Positions 51,156-59,863 of a stretch of DNA of 64,000 nucleotides are shown piece after piece. The notes beneath the pieces are model-generated. The model saw nothing but the letters and a program-made list of their open reading frames with translations. It did no database searches and was not told the origin of the DNA. The first letter of the stretch is position 1. Every line of letters starts with the position of its first letter. Origin of the DNA: Pseudolabrys sp035718275 (GTDB lineage Bacteria > Pseudomonadota > Alphaproteobacteria > Rhizobiales > Xanthobacteraceae). A program made the translations under genes and the position numbers. The stretch spans positions 1 to 64,000 of the forward strand of contig DASTHI010000001.1 of NCBI GenBank assembly GCA_035718275.1. Direction: 5' to 3'.

Positions 51156-52820
51156 TCAATGCCCGGACACCAACCTCACTAGCTTTTCGGGATCTGTCAC
51201 CGTGTTGCCGCGCCATGCAACATATTGGTCCGGCCGGATCAGAGCGACATCGCAGCCATAGAGATCACGTGCGTCGGCATCGGGCAGATCGAGGACCCGC
51301 AATGGAACCCTCATTGAGGCCGCCGCTGCAATGATTGCCTCGGCCTCTATCGCCCTCGGGCCGATGCGCAACAGGGTAAAGCCCGGTCCAAGCAGATCGA
51401 ACAGCGAACTGCCTGAGCTGCGCTTTTCATCGATCCAGAAATGCGGAGCGCGACCACCTGGCACGCTGCTGGGCGTATAGCTGGTAAAGCTGTCGGCCGG
51501 TGCGGCGGCGTCGCCTGGCAGGATGGGCGATCCGTCATAGCGGGCACCGAGTTGTACACCGATCGAAGCAAATTGTTCGCTGAACTGTGAGAGCATCAGT
51601 CCCGCGGCCTGGCGTGCAGATTGGCCTGCAGGGGTTTGCTCCTCGATGCACGCGTCGACATCCGTGTCGCCGATATTTGCCGCGAGGCGGCGCGCCGCGT
51701 CAGTGTTGCGGAGCGCGACAGGCATCCGCTCGGCCTCATAGGAGTCGAGAAGACGCCTTCCGCCCCAGCCCTGCAGAATGGCGGCAAGCTTCCAGGCCAG
51801 ATTGGCAGCATCGTCAATGCTGGTGTTCATCCCAAAGCCGCCGGTCGGTGTGAATAGATGCACGGCGTCACCGGCCAAAAAGACACGGCGGTCTCCGTAA
51901 TGCTCCGCCACGAGTGCCATGCCGGCTGTCCACGGCTCGTGTGCAACGATTTTCAGGTCGACGTCTGCGCCGACACATCGGCGCATGGATTCAGCAACAG
52001 TTGTGTCGTCGGGAGGCTCGCCCGGCTTGCTCGCACGGGTACGAAACAGAAATTCGTTGTCGCCATCGACAGAAATCAAGGTCGAGCGGATCTCGGGATT
52101 TACAGCCCAATATTGCCAGGCACGGCGCTGACCAAGATATTCACGATAGAGTGTGGGTGCATACAGGTAAGTAGAAAACATGCGGCCACCGAAGTAGCGC
52201 TGCTCGAGCCCAGCCTCGCCGCGGAAATTGATTCCGAGGGACCGCCGCACCGCGCTGCGACCGCCATCGCAACCCACCAGGTAATCCGCGCGCCACAATC
52301 CTGTCTCGCCGCTCGACCGGTGAATTGCCCTGATCGAAACACCTTCCGCATCCTGCACAAAATCTTCGACGTGCCAGCCGAAGCGCACGGTAATCCTCGG
52401 CCTGGATTTTGCGTGCTCGAAGAGGAACCGTTCAACATGCATCTGGTTGGCGCGGTGAATTGGTTCGGGCACCTGGTCGATCTTTGCAGATCGCGCGACT
52501 ACCTCCATTGCTTCGCGCGCCGACGGCATGCGTAACCGAGCAAGCTCAGACCCGCTGAACCTCGTGAAATAAGCAACGTCCGTCGGATGATCGTCGGGAA
52601 GGCCCAGTTTGCGGATCTGACCAGCGATGCCGAGACGACGAAAATGCTCCATCGTCCGCGAGCCTTCCGTGCTTCCCTTCGGGTGCCATCGCGTGGTCTC
52701 TTCGCTGTTGAAGAGGACGGATTCGACGCCATGCCAATCAAGGAAGAGCGCAAGCGTCAGGCCCACGGGGCCGCCACCGACGACGGCTACGGGAACGCGA
52801 CGGTGCTTGTGGTCAGTCAT
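51156..52820 (-). CDS. FAD-dependent aromatic monooxygenase, MhpA/PheA-like
   Basis: A 554-residue group A flavin hydroxylase. It has the dinucleotide motif VVGGGPVGLTLAL near the N-terminus, the internal DG motif VGCDGGRSAVRRSLGI and the second FAD motif GDAVHLFTPTGGFGMNTSIDDAANLAWK, then a thioredoxin-like C-terminal region. It would hydroxylate a phenolic substrate with NAD(P)H and oxygen. The ATG at 52820 follows GGAG by six bases; the longer open frame reaching 53345 has no homologous extension. No ring-cleavage dioxygenase is nearby. Confidence 0.88.
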   Translation of the reverse strand: MTDHKHRRVPVAVVGGGPVGLTLALFLDWHGVESVLFNSEETTRWHPKGSTEGSRTMEHFRRLGIAGQIRKLGLPDDHPTDVAYFTRFSGSELARLRMPSAREAMEVVARSAKIDQVPEPIHRANQMHVERFLFEHAKSRPRITVRFGWHVEDFVQDAEGVSIRAIHRSSGETGLWRADYLVGCDGGRSAVRRSLGINFRGEAGLEQRYFGGRMFSTYLYAPTLYREYLGQRRAWQYWAVNPEIRSTLISVDGDNEFLFRTRASKPGEPPDDTTVAESMRRCVGADVDLKIVAHEPWTAGMALVAEHYGDRRVFLAGDAVHLFTPTGGFGMNTSIDDAANLAWKLAAILQGWGGRRLLDSYEAERMPVALRNTDAARRLAANIGDTDVDACIEEQTPAGQSARQAAGLMLSQFSEQFASIGVQLGARYDGSPILPGDAAAPADSFTSYTPSSVPGGRAPHFWIDEKRSSGSSLFDLLGPGFTLLRIGPRAIEAEAIIAAAASMRVPLRVLDLPDADARDLYGCDVALIRPDQYVAWRGNTVTDPEKLVRLVSGH

Positions 52821-53397
52821 GTCCACTCCGGACGCCACGCTTGTATAGATGACCGCGTCAATCGCGGGCTTGTGTCGTAGGCAGGCGGTAGAAGCTGGCA
52901 AAAACTGATCGTATACATTTATTACCCACCTCTCCGTGAGCTCGACTGTGCCAATACTGTAAAAGTTCGAGCTTTGGCAATTTGATTGGTGGCCTGCCGA
53001 TCTCGCGATCAAGATTTTAGACAACTCGGGTGGCACGAACGTCGGGACCCTTGCAATCGCCGGACGCGGCAATGAATATCGGCACACGGCAGATGCGGCG
53101 CGACGGCCGCCTCGAGCGCGCGCTCGGCGAGGTGCTGCGCGTGTCCGGTCCCAAGCGTCGAGACGAGCCCGTGATTTGCGCAGCGAACTCGGGCGGCGTG
53201 GGCGAGCCGACATGCGCGGGTTCTGGTTCAAGACACTGCATATGCTTCGAGCCACAAGGACGAATCCCCTTGACCTGCGGGGAACGAGCCCGGCAAACAG
53301 GGAGCTACAGGTCGTTCCGCCCTGATCGGTTGTTGCAATCGCCATGGTGCGCGCGCAGCATCATTCCAATTTTTTCAATGCGCAGACGGAGGGAATC
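52821..53397. other. Gene-poor stretch, possible decayed gene
   Basis: 577 bp between the divergent monooxygenase and DoxX genes. No frame gives a recognised protein. The plus-strand stretch 53060-53230 in the frame reading RRDGRLERALGEVLRVSGPK has strongly G/C-biased third positions, and a different frame at 52960-53060 also looks coding-like. This would fit a frameshifted remnant. The 3' part holds the ribosome site of DoxX (GGAGGG at 53389). No RNA motif was found. Confidence 0.3.
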
Positions 53398-53793
53398 ATG
53401 CACGGATTGTATCCAAATGACGCATCCATCTATGACAGCGCGGGCCGTCTGTTGATCGTCGCCTTCTTCGCGCTTGTTTGGGTGCGCAATCTCTCACCTC
53501 ACCACATCGAGGATCACGTCAAACGTCTCGCATTTTTCAAGACGCCGATGCCGCGCGCAGCCTTCTGGGCCGGCATGGGACTCGATGCAGTTGGCTGCGT
53601 GCTGCTGCTCATCAACTGGCATCCCGCGATAGGCGCTTTATGCCTCATCGTGTTCACCGTACTCGCGTCTCTGCTTCTGCTCCGTTTCTGGGAGATGGAC
53701 GATCCTATGAAGCGCACCGGCATGCAAAACGGTTTTCTTGCCAATATCGGCGTGACGGGAGGCTTGCTGCTGTTGCTGCAGAACGTGATGTGA
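53398..53793 (+). CDS. DoxX family membrane protein
   Basis: A 131-residue protein with four hydrophobic segments. The DoxX-type pattern is seen in GRLLIVAFFALVWVRN, the glycine-rich MGLDAVGCVLLL and the late FLANIGVTGGLLLL. DoxX proteins are quinone-linked or redox-associated membrane proteins of mostly unknown function. The ATG at 53398 has GGAGGG upstream. It is divergent from the flavin monooxygenase gene. Confidence 0.82.
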   Translation: MHGLYPNDASIYDSAGRLLIVAFFALVWVRNLSPHHIEDHVKRLAFFKTPMPRAAFWAGMGLDAVGCVLLLINWHPAIGALCLIVFTVLASLLLLRFWEMDDPMKRTGMQNGFLANIGVTGGLLLLLQNVM

Positions 53794-54192
53794 CCGCCTG
53801 TACGCCCGTATGAAGCAGACCAGACCGCGCGTCTCGATCTGCGGCCGCCGAACACGACTCGCGAGATGAAAGAGGCATTCGAGTGCTTCCTCAAGACGCT
53901 GGATTAAAACTGGCCCGGAAGCAGCAAATCGTCGAGATCTTGGCGGTCATGTATCAGTCGTTTCCCTCGCCGTGGAATGTAACCACTCCCGAACCGAACG
54001 AGATCGGCGAAAGACATCTAGCCGCACGTGGTGGGGGTGCGGGCGAACACAAAGCGTCGCTCTAGCTACCTGCGTGCGGCGGGGCCGACTCTCATACCGC
54101 CCCAGAACCGTAGTGCCTGTAGCCGACCGCCGAGCAGGGCGGTATGGTGTCCTAAGAAGCGGGAACAGGCGCCGGCCTGAACCGAGTCCTCA
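53794..54192. other. Gene-poor stretch with a possible 3' gene remnant
   Basis: 399 bp with no complete gene. Directly after the DoxX stop, and in the same frame, an open stretch ends at 53907. It reads RLDLRPPNTTREMKEAFECF and then LKTLD before TAA, which looks like the C-terminus of a lost protein. The remainder (53908-54192) shows no gene, repeat or RNA fold that I recognise. Confidence 0.35.
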
Positions 54193-54984
54193 ATGAACTA
54201 TTCTGCCCAGTTTCCATCGATCAAGGACCAGGTGTCAGCCGAAGAATGGCGGGTGCGGCTCGATCTTGCCGCCTGTTATCGCCTCGTGGATGTGTATGGG
54301 ATGACGGATCTCATCTACAATCACATCACTGCGCGAATTCCTGATCAGCAGGACCTGCTACTGATTAATCTGTACGGACTGCTTTACAAGGAGATAACGG
54401 CCTCCAGCCTGGTGAAAATTCACGTCGACGGCGAAATTGTCTGGAAGCCGGATACCGATTACGGGATCAACAAGTCCGGGTACGTGATCCATGGGGCCAT
54501 TCACAAGGCGCGACCAGACGTTGCCTGCGTACTGCATACGCATACGCGAGCGGGCATGGCCATTGCCGCAATGAAATGCGGACTGCTGCCGCTTTCACAG
54601 ACTGCGATGCGTTTCACTGGACATATCGGCTATCACGACTATGAGGGTCCAGCGGTTCATCTTGATGAGCGCGAACGCCTGGTGCGCGACCTGGACCGGC
54701 ATGATGCGCTGATCATGCGCAACCACGGCCTGCTAGCATGCGGTGCCACAATTCAGCAGGCATTCAACACGATGTACCAGCTTGAAATGTCATGCCGCGT
54801 GCAAGTGGATGCGATGGCCGCCGGTGCCGATCTCACGATGCCCGGCGAAAATGTTCTGGCGCGCACCGCGGACCTGTACCAGCCACAGACGAGAAGACCA
54901 TATGGAGTGCTGGAATGGCCGGCTATGCTGCGCAGACTTGAGGCCGAGCAAAAGAGCACCGACTATCCACCTTATTGGCATTGA
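54193..54984 (+). CDS. Class II aldolase/adducin family protein
   Basis: A 263-residue zinc aldolase-like protein, a paralogue of the one at 30812 (shared blocks include SAEEWRVRLDLAACYRL, YNHITAR, HTHTRAGMAIAAMKCG and MRNHGLLACG). Metal-binding histidines are in HTHTRAG and NHGLL. It is followed after 20 bp by a Tct-type binding-protein gene, suggesting that the imported acid is its substrate. The reaction is not defined by sequence. Confidence 0.87.
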   Translation: MNYSAQFPSIKDQVSAEEWRVRLDLAACYRLVDVYGMTDLIYNHITARIPDQQDLLLINLYGLLYKEITASSLVKIHVDGEIVWKPDTDYGINKSGYVIHGAIHKARPDVACVLHTHTRAGMAIAAMKCGLLPLSQTAMRFTGHIGYHDYEGPAVHLDERERLVRDLDRHDALIMRNHGLLACGATIQQAFNTMYQLEMSCRVQVDAMAAGADLTMPGENVLARTADLYQPQTRRPYGVLEWPAMLRRLEAEQKSTDYPPYWH

Positions 54985-55004
54985 ATTCAGAACCGGGGGG
55001 AATC

Positions 55005-55970
55005 ATGCTGCCTCTGCTGAAACGACTGATTGCAGTGTCACTTTTTCTTATTCTCGCTTTTCCAGCCAACGCAGACGACTACCCGAACCGTCCCGTGAGA
55101 TTAATCGTGCCGTTCCCGCCCGGCGGCAGCAATGACGTGGTCGGACGGCTTGTAGCCGCGCAACTGAGTGTCCAACTCGGCCAGCAGGTATTCGTCGACA
55201 ATCGTGGCGGAGCGGGCGGCGTGATCGGCACGGAAGCCTGCGCTACCGCAGCGCCGGACGGCTATACGCTTTGCATTATATCCATTGCACATGCCGTCAA
55301 TCCGGCCCTCCACAAGCTCAACTATGATCCGATCAAGTCATTCACCCCGATTTCCATTTTCGCCACAGGTCCCAACGTCCTCGCGATCAACCCGAGCTTG
55401 CCGGTCAGCTCGGTGAAGGAATTGGTCGCACTTGCGAAGCAGAAACCGGGTGAACTGAACTATGCCTCGGCTGGGATCGGCAGCTTCCAGCATCTGGGCG
55501 GCGAATTGTTCAAACTTACTGCCGGCGTCAACATTGTGCATGTGCCTTACAAGGGCGGCGGCCCCGCCATGCAGGATGTGATCAGCGGGCACGTGAAAAT
55601 CATTTTTTCGTCCCTGATCCAGACGACACCATTCATCAAGTCTGGCCAACTCAAGGCGCTCGGGACCGGGGGCGCGAAGCGAACCGCGGTACTGCCAGAT
55701 GTACCGACGATCGCCGAGGCCGGGGTGCCCGGTTATGTTGCCGATAATTGGTGGGGCCTTGCCGCCCCCGCAGGATTGCCGACTCCCTTGATCGAGAGGC
55801 TTTATGCGGCAAGTCAAGCCGCGCTGAAAGCACCGGACTTGCAGGCCCAGTTTGCGCGCGAAGGAGCGACCACGGTCAACATGACGACAGCGGAATTTGG
55901 GCAATACATGCAAACAGAGCTCGACAAATGGGCCCGTGTGATCAAGGAAGGGAATATCCGCGCGCAATAA
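55005..55970 (+). CDS. Tripartite tricarboxylate transporter binding protein (Bug/TctC)
   Basis: A 321-residue periplasmic binding protein. The signal peptide covers about residues 1-24 (ending FPANA). The mature start YPNRPVRLIVPFPPGGSNDVVGR, then VDNRGGAGGVIGTEA, are the family's ligand-binding loops. Start 55005 follows GGGGGGAA. No tctA/tctB permease genes are near, as is usual for orphan Bug proteins, which use a shared membrane unit elsewhere. Confidence 0.92.
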   Translation: MLPLLKRLIAVSLFLILAFPANADDYPNRPVRLIVPFPPGGSNDVVGRLVAAQLSVQLGQQVFVDNRGGAGGVIGTEACATAAPDGYTLCIISIAHAVNPALHKLNYDPIKSFTPISIFATGPNVLAINPSLPVSSVKELVALAKQKPGELNYASAGIGSFQHLGGELFKLTAGVNIVHVPYKGGGPAMQDVISGHVKIIFSSLIQTTPFIKSGQLKALGTGGAKRTAVLPDVPTIAEAGVPGYVADNWWGLAAPAGLPTPLIERLYAASQAALKAPDLQAQFAREGATTVNMTTAEFGQYMQTELDKWARVIKEGNIRAQ

Positions 55971-56153
55971 CCTTTTATAGACCATTCCGTCTCCCAATCA
56001 TGGTCAGGAAGGAGCTCGATCACTTTGGGCTCTCTGCCGAAGCACGCAAGCACGGCTTTACCTAAGCTTTACGGCCGGCCGATATGTTGCGCCGGGGTCT
56101 GAGCACCCCGGACCAGCCCCGAAAGGTGATAGGGCCAGCTGCCCTCACAACCA

Positions 56154-57248
56154 ATGTCCCAAGTTGCGTCCGTCATAGATGAACTGGAACATGTACTGGC
56201 CGTCGGCCCCGGAGAACGACGGACCGAAATACTTCGACGCGTGACCGATCTCTTCATCGGGAACGCGGACAATTTCGATCCGCCGCAGATCGCCGTTTTT
56301 GATGATGTGCTTGCACGTCTTATCCGAGAGGTGGAAACCAAAGCTCTCGCCGAACTCGGGACTCGTCTTGCGCCTATCGAAAAAGCGCCCGCGGGAGTTA
56401 TACGGACGCTCGCATTTCATGATGAGATCGAAGTTGCCGCCCCGGTCATTTCGCAATCCCCCCAGCTCACAGACGCCGATCTTGTCAGGATTGCTCAAAC
56501 CAAGGGTCAAGGTCATCTCAGCGCGATGTCAGAGCGGCGCCGGCTCGCAGCAGCCGTGACCGATATCCTCATCCAGCGCGGCGAGACGAACATAGTTCGC
56601 AAGCTGTCAAAAAATGCGGGCGCGCGTTTCTCGGAGAAAGGATATGTCACCCTCGCAACCCGCGCCGAAAGGGACGAAGATCTTGCTGAAAACCTGGGAC
56701 TGCGGCTGGATATGCCGCCCGAGTTGCTGCAAACGCTAATGGCAAAGGCGACCGAGACAGTGCGCGCGCGTTTGCTGGCGATTGCGCCTCCGGAAAGCCG
56801 ATCTGCCATCCAGGAGGTTCTCTCGTCGGTATCGGAGGAATTTCTCCGAAAGGCAACAGCTCCGCGCGATTTCAGCCGCGCTATCGCGCTCATCGACAAG
56901 ATGCAAGGCGAATACAAGCTCAATGAAGCCGCTATCGCGGAATTCGCCACGACGGGAAAGTACGAAGAACTCCTTGTCGGCCTTGCTCGAGTGTCTGGAG
57001 CCTCAGTCGAGCTTATCGAGCGGGTGATGCAGAACGTCCGCTATGATGGCGTCCTTGTCGCCTGCAAGGCAGCTGAATTTCGCTGGCCAACCTTCATGGC
57101 CGTTCTGAAGGCTCGATGGGCTGCCGCCGAAATTCCGGCTAACGATCTAAACAAGGCCCGCGCCGATTTCCTCAAGCTTTCGGTCCCCACTGCCCGCCGC
57201 ATGTTGCGCTTCTGGCTCGTGCGCGGAGCGGCGAAAGTCGAACTCTAA
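56154..57248 (+). CDS. DUF2336 domain protein
   Basis: A 364-residue, mostly helical cytosolic protein of the alphaproteobacterial DUF2336 family. Seen are EILRRVTDLFIG, the HEAT-like helical repeats (LVRIAQTKGQGHLSAMSERR) and RARFSEKGYVTLATRAERDE-like segments. The function is unestablished; some members are linked to motility or envelope control. It has no strong ribosome site and no clear partner gene. It lies upstream of the zinc operon but is separated by its Zur-like box. Confidence 0.8.
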   Translation: MSQVASVIDELEHVLAVGPGERRTEILRRVTDLFIGNADNFDPPQIAVFDDVLARLIREVETKALAELGTRLAPIEKAPAGVIRTLAFHDEIEVAAPVISQSPQLTDADLVRIAQTKGQGHLSAMSERRRLAAAVTDILIQRGETNIVRKLSKNAGARFSEKGYVTLATRAERDEDLAENLGLRLDMPPELLQTLMAKATETVRARLLAIAPPESRSAIQEVLSSVSEEFLRKATAPRDFSRAIALIDKMQGEYKLNEAAIAEFATTGKYEELLVGLARVSGASVELIERVMQNVRYDGVLVACKAAEFRWPTFMAVLKARWAAAEIPANDLNKARADFLKLSVPTARRMLRFWLVRGAAKVEL

Positions 57249-57287
57249 AAACAGCGGTACAGGCCGAATTGCAGCGGCTTGTCGCTC

Positions 57288-57305
57288 GTAATGTTATAAT
57301 GTTAC
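57288..57305. promoter_or_regulatory. Zur-like operator upstream of the metal ABC operon
   Basis: GTAATGTTATAATGTTAC matches the palindromic alphaproteobacterial Zur pattern GTAATGTTATAACATTAC at 16 of 18 positions and lies 10 bp before the binding-protein gene. Zinc-bound Zur would block transcription when zinc is ample. The consensus is from memory. Confidence 0.7.
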
Positions 57306-57315
57306 ATTTTCGGGC

Positions 57316-58197
57316 GTGAAAGGCATGGCTGCATCATTGGCGCTTTTGGTCGCCTTCTGCATCGGCGGGCACTCGCTGTCGCGCGCAGAAGAAAGAATCG
57401 CGGTGATCGCCGCCGAAAATTTCTATGGCGACATTGTCCGCCAGATCGGGGGCGACAGGGTGAGCGTTGCAAGCATCCTGAGTCGCCCTGACCAGGACCC
57501 GCATTTCTTCGAAGCCGCCCCGAGCGTCGCACGGCGGATCGATGAAGCGCGGCTCATAGTGAGCAATGGCGCCGGTTACGATGGCTGGATGGACAAACTA
57601 ATCGCCGCCTCCTCGCGCAAAAATCGAATGATCATCAGCGCCGCAGCAGAGGTAGGCCACAAACCCGGCGACAATCCGCATATTTGGTATAACCCTGCGG
57701 CCATGCCCGTCGTCACCACCGCAATTGCCGAAGCCCTGATGCGATCCGACCCGTCGCACGCGGATGAATATACAAAGCGGCTTAAGGCGACGCTGGGTTC
57801 ATTGTCTCGAATATCACGTCGGGTTGCAGAGTTGAGAATGCGATACGCCGGAATTGCCGTGACCGCTACCGAACCCGTCTTTGGTCCGATGGCGGATGCA
57901 TTGGGGCTGGCGATGCGTAACCAGCGCTTTCAGCTCGCGGTCATGAACAATACGGAGCCAAGCGCCCGCGATATGGCCGGCATTGAGAACGATCTTAAAG
58001 GACGGAAGGTCCGAGTGCTGATCTATAACGCGCAAGTGTCGAGCAAGACTGGTGAACGGCTGAGAGCTCTTGCGACGCATTACAACATACCTACAGTCGG
58101 CGTCACCGAGACAATGCCGCCTCACCTCTCTTTCCAGGATTGGCAGTTGCGACAACTCGATGCCCTTGAGCTTGCGCTGGGCAGGCCTGGTTCATGA
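57316..58197 (+). CDS. znuA: Metal ABC transporter binding protein, ZnuA family
   Basis: A 293-residue cluster A-I binding protein with a signal peptide (about residues 1-24). Metal ligand candidates are H63 (DPHFFE), H122 (NPHIWY) and E186 (TATEPVFG). The third position is glutamate, as in PsaA-type manganese binders, instead of ZnuA's usual histidine, and no His-rich loop is present. The GTG start gives a lysine at position 2 of the signal peptide; an ATG at 57325 is possible. It overlaps znuC by 4 bp. Zinc is favoured by the upstream box, but manganese cannot be excluded. Confidence 0.88.
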   Translation: MKGMAASLALLVAFCIGGHSLSRAEERIAVIAAENFYGDIVRQIGGDRVSVASILSRPDQDPHFFEAAPSVARRIDEARLIVSNGAGYDGWMDKLIAASSRKNRMIISAAAEVGHKPGDNPHIWYNPAAMPVVTTAIAEALMRSDPSHADEYTKRLKATLGSLSRISRRVAELRMRYAGIAVTATEPVFGPMADALGLAMRNQRFQLAVMNNTEPSARDMAGIENDLKGRKVRVLIYNAQVSSKTGERLRALATHYNIPTVGVTETMPPHLSFQDWQLRQLDALELALGRPGS

Positions 58198-59027
58198 GCA
58201 TCGTCGAATTTGATGGCGCGACCCTGCGGGTTGGTGGGCGCGCGGTGCTGTCCAATGTGAGCTTCAAGATCGAAGCGGGGGAATTCATCGCAGTGCTTGG
58301 CCCAAACGGAGCCGGCAAGACCACATTGATGCGTGCGATACTTGGGCTTCTGTTGCCGAGCGCCGGCACTATTACAGTCCTAGGCAGCACACCGCGCCGC
58401 GGCAATCAGGCGATTGGATATCTGCCGCAGCTTCACACGAATTTTGCCGATGTGCGCATTCAAGGCCGTGGGTTCATCGCCGCCTCATTGTATGGCGAGC
58501 GATGGGGGCTGCCGCTGTCGCGAGCCCGGGAGTATCTCATGGTCGACGAGGCCCTCGGTTTGGTGGGCGCGCGTGATCTTGGTTTCCGGCCGCTTGGCGA
58601 CATGTCGGGAGGCGAGCGTCAACGATTGCTGCTGGCGCAGGCCCTTGTCGGGAAGCCGGAACTGCTGCTGCTGGATGAGCCGTTGCTCAGTCTGGATCCC
58701 CGACGCCAGGAGATGGCGATCGAGGTGGTTCGAACGATGTGCCGCGAACGGAAGATCACCGTGCTGTTCAGCGCGCATGAACTCAACCAGTTGCTCGGCG
58801 CCGTAGACCGCGTGCTCTACCTCGGAAACGGACAGGCCGTGCTTGGTTCTGTGGACGAAGTCGTAAACGCGCCGGTCCTTTCCCGGCTCTACGGCACCGA
58901 AATTCATGTTGTGAGAGCTGATGGTCATATCTTCGTCATGTCGCGTGGCCTCGACGTCGAGCGCAGCGATCATTTACACGACCACCATGACCCTGCCCAC
59001 GAGCACGGCAAATCCTCTCGACACTGA
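58194..59027 (+). CDS. znuC: Metal ABC transporter ATPase with His-rich tail, ZnuC
   Basis: A 277-residue ATPase. Walker A is GPNGAGKTT, the signature is MSGGERQR and Walker B is LLLLDEPLLSLDP. The C-terminus ends in a histidine-rich tail (HLHDHHDPAHEHGK...), which could sense or buffer zinc at the membrane. It starts with ATGA overlap to znuA and ends one base before znuB. Confidence 0.92.
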   Translation: MSIVEFDGATLRVGGRAVLSNVSFKIEAGEFIAVLGPNGAGKTTLMRAILGLLLPSAGTITVLGSTPRRGNQAIGYLPQLHTNFADVRIQGRGFIAASLYGERWGLPLSRAREYLMVDEALGLVGARDLGFRPLGDMSGGERQRLLLAQALVGKPELLLLDEPLLSLDPRRQEMAIEVVRTMCRERKITVLFSAHELNQLLGAVDRVLYLGNGQAVLGSVDEVVNAPVLSRLYGTEIHVVRADGHIFVMSRGLDVERSDHLHDHHDPAHEHGKSSRH

Positions 59028-59028
59028 C

Positions 59029-59844
59029 ATGTTTGCTTATGAGTTCATGACCAATGCGTTCGCGGCGGCCGGTATTGTCGCGGTGGTTTCGGGTCTTGTG
59101 GGCTACTTTCTCGTGCTGCGGGGACAGACCTTTGCCGGTCACGCGCTCTCTCACGTCGGTTTTACCGGAGCGACCGGGGCAGGCTTGATCGGACTTGCTC
59201 CAATCTGGGGTCTCACCGTCTTTGCACTGGCCGCCGGAATTATGATGGGAGCGTTGAGCGAGCGGATCAGAAACCGTGACGTTGCAATCGGTATCGTTCT
59301 TGCCCTGGCACTTGGGTTCGGTCTGCTGTTTTTGCACTACCATACCTCGTTCGCAACAGAGGCAACTGCAATTCTGTTCGGGAACGTGCTGGCTGTTGAT
59401 CGGACGACAATCGTCGTGCTGACAGCGATTGGATTGTGTGCTCTTGCGGCTCTGGCCATCATCATGCGGCCTCTGCTGTTCATGAGCTTGCAGCCAGAAC
59501 TCGCAGAAGCGAAGGGAGTACCCATGCGCCGCGTCTCGATCGTTTTCCTCGCGATCGTCGGGCTGACGGTGTCTCAATGCGCACAGATCGTCGGTGTTCT
59601 CCTGGTTTTTACGCTTATGGTCGGGCCGGCAGCCGCGGCACAGCGCGTCACGGCCACGCTTTGGACCGGAATTGGACTGTCGGTGATTTTTGCGCTGGCG
59701 GAGTCCTGGCTCGGGATCACCATGGCCTACTATACCGATTGGCCTGTGAGCTTTTGTATCACCTCCTTCAGTGGGTTCGTATACTTCACGACTCTTGCAT
59801 GGCCCACGCAATTGAGGCCGGCGCAACCTGCGCCGGCCTCCTGA
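59029..59844 (+). CDS. znuB: Metal ABC transporter permease, ZnuB
   Basis: A 271-residue permease of the ABC-3 family with about eight hydrophobic segments. Family blocks are LRGQTFAGHALSHVGFTGA and the later QIVGVLLVFTLMVGPAA. The ATG at 59029 comes one base after the znuC stop; a longer frame would overlap znuC. The last codons overlap a strong hairpin. Confidence 0.92.
   Translation: MFAYEFMTNAFAAAGIVAVVSGLVGYFLVLRGQTFAGHALSHVGFTGATGAGLIGLAPIWGLTVFALAAGIMMGALSERIRNRDVAIGIVLALALGFGLLFLHYHTSFATEATAILFGNVLAVDRTTIVVLTAIGLCALAALAIIMRPLLFMSLQPELAEAKGVPMRRVSIVFLAIVGLTVSQCAQIVGVLLVFTLMVGPAAAAQRVTATLWTGIGLSVIFALAESWLGITMAYYTDWPVSFCITSFSGFVYFTTLAWPTQLRPAQPAPAS
59814..59840. terminator. Bidirectional hairpin at the znuB/TAXI gene boundary
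   Basis: GAGGCCGGCGCA (59814-59825) pairs perfectly with TGCGCCGGCCTC (59829-59840) around a 3-base loop. It lies inside the last codons of znuB, just before the convergent binding-protein gene. There is no T-run on either strand, so a barrier or Rho-assisted terminator is more likely than a classical one. Confidence 0.55.
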
Positions 59845-59863
59845 TCAACCCTCCAATTCGGAC

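Noticed and set aside
52821..53345. N-terminal extension of the flavin monooxygenase
   Set aside because: The FAD motif begins just after the ATG at 52820, which has its own GGAG site. The extension is arginine-rich and low in complexity.
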